A stretch of 64,000 bases of DNA, taken from Moritella viscosa. GTDB lineage: Bacteria; Pseudomonadota; Gammaproteobacteria; Enterobacterales; Moritellaceae. Shown in pieces: positions 60,591 to 64,000 of this stretch (positions are counted from its first letter, which is position 1; each line of letters starts with the position of its first letter). A program made the position numbers and the translations under genes. The DNA lies in NCBI GenBank assembly GCA_000953735.1, contig LN554852.1, positions 930,001 to 994,000 of the forward strand, in the 5' to 3' direction. Under the pieces are notes generated by a model. The model worked only from the letters and a program-made list of their open reading frames with translations, was not told where the DNA came from and ran no database searches.

Positions 60591-60701
60591 TGATTCCCCA
60601 ATTTAGCGCAAAATTATCCCATCATTTTTAACTCGTTATAGCTAAATTAACATCTATAAATAAGACCTAGGGTAGGTATCTTAAGTGAGTATGCTTTTGG
60701 T

Positions 60702-62207
60702 TGTTAGGGCAAGTTTAAAATGTCACATCGGTTATTTATTTATAAATGTCACATTGTTCATCTCCTTAATCCCGAGATGAACTTGCTTTAAACTCGACGT
60801 CAGCAAGGTAAATCGGGTTCATCAAACGCTTGGGGGCCTTGCGACTTGTCATTCTTGAGTTGCGGTTACGACTCGGCTCATGTTCTCGTTCATCCTGTGA
60901 ACGCTTCGCTGCCGCTAAGACTGCACCTAATCGTTTGTTACTCACGACTTCAGCTTGCTGAACATGTCTCAGCCTATCAAATATGCTGTATTCAAATGAC
61001 TCTCCGCAATGTTGAATGGATAGCGTGCCATCGGGATAATCATAAATCATGACCTTTTTACCGACCAAACACTTGGCTTTATCGGTCGGTGTGAGCATAT
61101 AAATGGCTTTATCGTACTGGAGTGTAAGTGATGAAGTTAAGCTGCGGCTCACTTGACGCGCAAATATATCATCAAGTTCTACGCTAGATTCCTGGAGTAG
61201 GCGATGCTTATCGTCGGTACTGTGGGGTAAGCACGCAAAGCGTGCGTTATGGAGTGAAATATAGTGTGGAACCCAGGCATTCGCTTCTTCAATCGTATTG
61301 ATACCAGCAAGCCTCATCTCCTTGATTAATCTATCTTGCAGAGTGTAATTTGCACGCTCAACACGTCCTTTAGCTTGTGAGCTATTAGCACAAATAAGCT
61401 CGATATTTAACTCGTATAACGCTCGGCTATACTGGGTCATTTGCTTGCTTGTTTTACGACTAGGGCTGTTGATTTTAAAGACGGAATGCTTGTCGCTATA
61501 GAGCGCAATTGGCTTCCCATATTCAGAAATATACTGACGGATTACGTTCATATAATCATAGGTGGTTTCAGCTTCACAGAAATAAAGGGACATTAATTTA
61601 CTTGTAGCGTCATCAATAAATACGAGTAAACAGCATTTAGGTGAACGGCCTTCGAACCAATCATGATGAGAACCATCGATTTGAATTAATTCGCCAACAC
61701 AATCTCGTCTATATCGGGGCTGATAGATTTGCCGTTTTTTGCGACGGCGAACAGTCCACAAGCCATCTGCGACCATCCATTGACGGAGCGTTTCACTAGA
61801 TAGCTTGATGTTGTGATTCTCTAATAGTTTTTCACAAGCAAATGTGGGTTTGAAGTCGCTGTATTTATCTTTGACTATGTTGAGGATTTGTTCTTTAAAT
61901 TCGGTTGGATAACGCCGATTGCTCGGCATGTTACGGCGCTTAGATACTAATCCAATATCGCCATGAAGGCGATATGCATTAACAAGTCGCTGAATATGTC
62001 TGCGGGTTAGATTTAGCAGTGTAGCGGCCGCTACTTGAGTGATCCGCTTATGACAAATATCTTTAATAACACCTAAACGATGCAGTTCTTTTTCGCTCAT
62101 AGTAATCAACATAGCACAACTCGATGCTTGGATTAGTTACGACCAAGTATACCAAAATGTGACATCTCTAAATTGTTAGAATGTGACATTACTATATTGC
62201 ACTTACA
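60702..62207 (-). mobile_element. ISNCY/IS1202-type insertion sequence A
   Basis: About 1506 bp. The two 27-base ends (60702-60728 and the complement of 62181-62207) both begin TGT and share about 20 positions, including AATGTCACAT. A second ATGTCACAT copy lies about 25 bases further in at each end, probably a transposase-binding repeat. No matching flanking 5-mer is seen, so the element may have lost its target duplication by later rearrangement. Confidence 0.75.
60766..62112 (-). CDS. ISNCY-family transposase A
   Basis: The 448-residue protein has an N-terminal HTH (ITQVAAATLLNLTRRHIQRL), an IS481/integrase-like region (YRRDCVGELIQIDGSHHDWF with the first Asp), YSDKHSVFKINS with the second, and SSQAKGRVERANYTLQDRLI with the final Glu. 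It is complete, with a Lys/Arg-rich C terminus. It is roughly 55-60% identical by eye to the transposase of the neighbouring element. Confidence 0.9.
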   Translation of the reverse strand: MLITMSEKELHRLGVIKDICHKRITQVAAATLLNLTRRHIQRLVNAYRLHGDIGLVSKRRNMPSNRRYPTEFKEQILNIVKDKYSDFKPTFACEKLLENHNIKLSSETLRQWMVADGLWTVRRRKKRQIYQPRYRRDCVGELIQIDGSHHDWFEGRSPKCCLLVFIDDATSKLMSLYFCEAETTYDYMNVIRQYISEYGKPIALYSDKHSVFKINSPSRKTSKQMTQYSRALYELNIELICANSSQAKGRVERANYTLQDRLIKEMRLAGINTIEEANAWVPHYISLHNARFACLPHSTDDKHRLLQESSVELDDIFARQVSRSLTSSLTLQYDKAIYMLTPTDKAKCLVGKKVMIYDYPDGTLSIQHCGESFEYSIFDRLRHVQQAEVVSNKRLGAVLAAAKRSQDEREHEPSRNRNSRMTSRKAPKRLMNPIYLADVEFKASSSRD

Positions 62208-62222
62208 GTTGCATGTTGCGCG

Positions 62223-63781
62223 TGTTAAACCCCGTTTAAAATGTCATGTGCTCTCACCGATAGAAATGTCGCTTTTGGTATTTAATAAAGATATGTAACA
62301 AACGGCGACAAATCAATTTATCAGTCACTGAGTTGATGAACTTGGCTTGAATTCATCTGGGTTAACTAACACAGGATTTATAGCCCGCAGTTGCTCTATT
62401 GCCCGCTTTTGAGCAGAACGTTTGGGGGCTTTTTTACTGCGTGAACGTTTATCTTCTAGCTCTAATATCCGTTGTTCAGTTTGAGCGAGTTTTAGCACTG
62501 CGCCAAGCCGTTTATTATCAACCACCTGACCTTGATTTACTTTTTGTAGCTTATCAAATATTTGATATTTTAACGTTCGATTCCCATAGTGAATTGCAAT
62601 TGTGCCATCGGGATAATCTAGCACCTTAACCGTTTCACGCGTTAATCGATTATTTTCATCAGATGATTCAATCATATAAAGCACCTTGTCGTATTGTAAA
62701 GTTAATGAATTCGATAATTTACGGAGCTCATGCCAAGAGAAAATATTATCTAATTCATAGGGTTGCTCTGTAACTGGTCGGTGCATATTTTTGGCGTAGA
62801 GCGGGGGTTTTGCAAATCGGCGATTAAAGTCCGCTATAAATTTTGGTAACCATATATTGGCGTCTTCGATATTATTGATTCCATCCAGGCGCATTTCTTT
62901 AATCAATCTGTCCTGTAATGTTTTGTTAGCACGTTCAACGCGGCCTTTCGCTTGAGAGCTATTAGCACAGAACAACTCTATATTCAGGTCTTTCAGAGCC
63001 CGTCCAAATTGCGTTATTTTAGCCGTTTTAGCATCCCGGTTATTCACTTTAAATACGGAATGTTTGTCTGAATAAAACGCGGTTGGCTTGCCATATTGCT
63101 TTATATATTCACGCGTTATCGCCATGTAATCGAGCGTTGTTTCTGCATTCGTAAATCTTAAACTCATGATCTGACTGGTAGCATCATCGATATAAACGAT
63201 CAGGCAACATTTATCGCTGCGGCCTTCAAACCAGTCATGATGAGAGCCATCAATTTGTATGAGTTCACCGAAGCAATCACGACGATAGCGAGGCTGATAT
63301 ACCTTAGGTTTACGTTTGGCGTGTGGTCGCCACAGACCGTCGGAAATCATCCATTGACGCAGTGTTTCAACGCCCACAGAAATAGCATGTAGCTCGGTAA
63401 GTTTTTCGTGTGCGAGAGTTGGACCAAAATCTTGGTAATGGATCTGCACGAGGTCAAGAACGTGTTGTTTGAATTTATAGGAATGGTGATGGTTACTAGG
63501 CTGGCCACGTTTATGTGAAATCAAACCTTCAGTTCCATGTTTTAAATATTGCTTCGTCAGTCGATATACTTGTCGTGTACTTAGGTTTAGAAGCGCGGCA
63601 GCATCAACGCCAGAGATACGTTTATCAATGACATTTTTGATGGTGTTAATTCTGTATATTTCAATATCAGTCATAGTGAGTAACATCATGTAGATCCAGA
63701 GCGTCTAATTGATGCTCTGAAGATAGTTCAACATGACATTTCTAACGGTGACAAACCTGACATTTCTATCGGGGACCTACA
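62223..63781 (-). mobile_element. ISNCY/IS1202-type insertion sequence B
   Basis: About 1559 bp. The 26-base ends (62223-62248 and the complement of 63756-63781) align without gaps at about 18 positions, with TGT, CCCCG and AAATGTCA in common. A second AGAAATGTC repeat lies further inside each end. The 5-mer GCGCG directly flanks both ends (62218-62222 and 63782-63786) as a target duplication. It starts only 16 bp after element A. Confidence 0.85.
62325..63689 (-). CDS. ISNCY-family transposase B
   Basis: The 454-residue protein has the same architecture as transposase A: HTH (SGVDAAALLNLSTRQVYRL), YRRDCFGELIQIDGSHHDWF, YSDKHSVFKVNN and SSQAKGRVERANKTLQDRLI. All DDE residues and the basic tail (KRSRSKKAPKRSAQKRAI) are present. 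It is complete in frame. Confidence 0.9.
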   Translation of the reverse strand: MMLLTMTDIEIYRINTIKNVIDKRISGVDAAALLNLSTRQVYRLTKQYLKHGTEGLISHKRGQPSNHHHSYKFKQHVLDLVQIHYQDFGPTLAHEKLTELHAISVGVETLRQWMISDGLWRPHAKRKPKVYQPRYRRDCFGELIQIDGSHHDWFEGRSDKCCLIVYIDDATSQIMSLRFTNAETTLDYMAITREYIKQYGKPTAFYSDKHSVFKVNNRDAKTAKITQFGRALKDLNIELFCANSSQAKGRVERANKTLQDRLIKEMRLDGINNIEDANIWLPKFIADFNRRFAKPPLYAKNMHRPVTEQPYELDNIFSWHELRKLSNSLTLQYDKVLYMIESSDENNRLTRETVKVLDYPDGTIAIHYGNRTLKYQIFDKLQKVNQGQVVDNKRLGAVLKLAQTEQRILELEDKRSRSKKAPKRSAQKRAIEQLRAINPVLVNPDEFKPSSSTQ

Positions 63782-63876
63782 GCGCGATTGCGTGTTGTCA
63801 TCTTTATGTTTAATAAGCCGCGTATCACTGAATTAACATCCCCATTAGAATAACAACGATAACAAAGGAGATGTAA

Positions 63877-63942
63877 ATGCTAAGAGTATTAATTAGTGCG
63901 GATAGTAAGAACATAGGCCGCCTATGTTCATTCCATTTTTAA
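63877..63942 (+). CDS. Possible 21-residue leader-type ORF
   Basis: ATG 63877 has a near-ideal ribosome site AAAGGAG six bases upstream. The product is MLRVLISADSKNIGRLCSFH plus F. Its second half overlaps a 21-bp palindrome. A further ATG (63987) with AGGATAT upstream begins 44 bp later and runs off the window. The layout is like a leader peptide before a regulated gene, but the product shows no residue bias. Confidence 0.4.
   Translation: MLRVLISADSKNIGRLCSFHF
63909..63929. promoter_or_regulatory. 21-bp perfect palindrome near the window end
   Basis: GAACATAGGC, a central C, and GCCTATGTTC form 10-bp perfect arms. It could be an operator for a dimeric regulator or a hairpin in the leader RNA. 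Confidence 0.45.
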
Positions 63943-63986
63943 TAACGTAGAATACTCTCTAAATTTCAAATATAGGATATTGGATT

Positions 63987-64000
63987 ATGATTAAATATAT
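63987..64000 (+). CDS. Start of a gene truncated by the window end (tentative)
   Basis: ATG 63987 follows AGGATAT and encodes MIKY before the sequence stops. Four codons cannot identify a product. It is listed because the ribosome site and the leader-like ORF upstream suggest a gene begins here. Confidence 0.3.

Noticed and set aside
58384-63786. Composite transposon formed by the IS elements
   Set aside because: The flanking elements belong to different families and each has its own ends, so they would not mobilise the middle together.

Overview
The window is a chromosomal stretch of a moderately AT-rich marine gammaproteobacterium. The protein sequences, the presence of arcA, 6S RNA, epd-pgk-fba and zapA-ssrS-ygfA, and the gene orders tadA / mltF / purL and ygfB / ubiH / ubiI / gcvTHP all fit the Vibrionaceae-Shewanella-Moritella group. 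My best guess is Moritella or a close relative; this is inference from protein flavour and gene order, not a database result.

Layout. 1-6.1 kb: end of an FKBP-type isomerase gene, a tiny membrane-protein ORF, dapB, carAB. 6.1-8.6 kb: a small Cys-containing protein and a four-gene minor-pseudopilin operon (FimT/PilW/PilX/PilV type). 8.7-15 kb: sstT, ltaE, yciA, an extra RpoS-like sigma factor, maeA. 15-18.6 kb: a decayed tdh remnant, small genes, tadA, mltF. 18.8-27.7 kb: purL, cheV, arcA, an 840-bp gap, an rraA-family gene, aceK. 27.9-32.9 kb: the threonine operon with leader peptide and attenuator (thrL-thrABC), in which thrB carries a single-base frameshift in an A run. 33-43 kb: tesB, epd-pgk-fba, an NhaC-family transporter behind two ARG-box-like sites, nemA with a divergent LysR gene, serA. 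43.3-53 kb: rpiA, ygfA, 6S RNA, zapA, two transporters with a GcvA-like LysR regulator, ygfB, a Sel1-repeat gene where pepP is found in E. coli, ubiH, ubiI. 53-58.3 kb: gcvT-gcvH-gcvP (glycine cleavage).

58.3-63.8 kb is the accessory end. It holds a complete IS1595-type element (24-bp perfect inverted ends, 8-bp target duplication), an unrecognised two-gene unit (three-TM membrane protein plus a 42-residue acidic peptide), and two diverged but related ISNCY/IS1202-type elements side by side. The second has a 5-bp target duplication. After them comes a short leader-like ORF with a 21-bp palindrome.

Much of the core content concerns amino-acid and one-carbon metabolism: threonine synthesis (thrABC), threonine/serine uptake and cleavage (sstT, ltaE), serine synthesis (serA), glycine cleavage (gcvTHP) and folate recycling (ygfA). 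The tdh remnant suggests that the threonine dehydrogenase route was lost at this locus. The least-explained locus is the IS-flanked membrane-protein/peptide pair at 59.8-60.5 kb; nothing in the window proves a new system.
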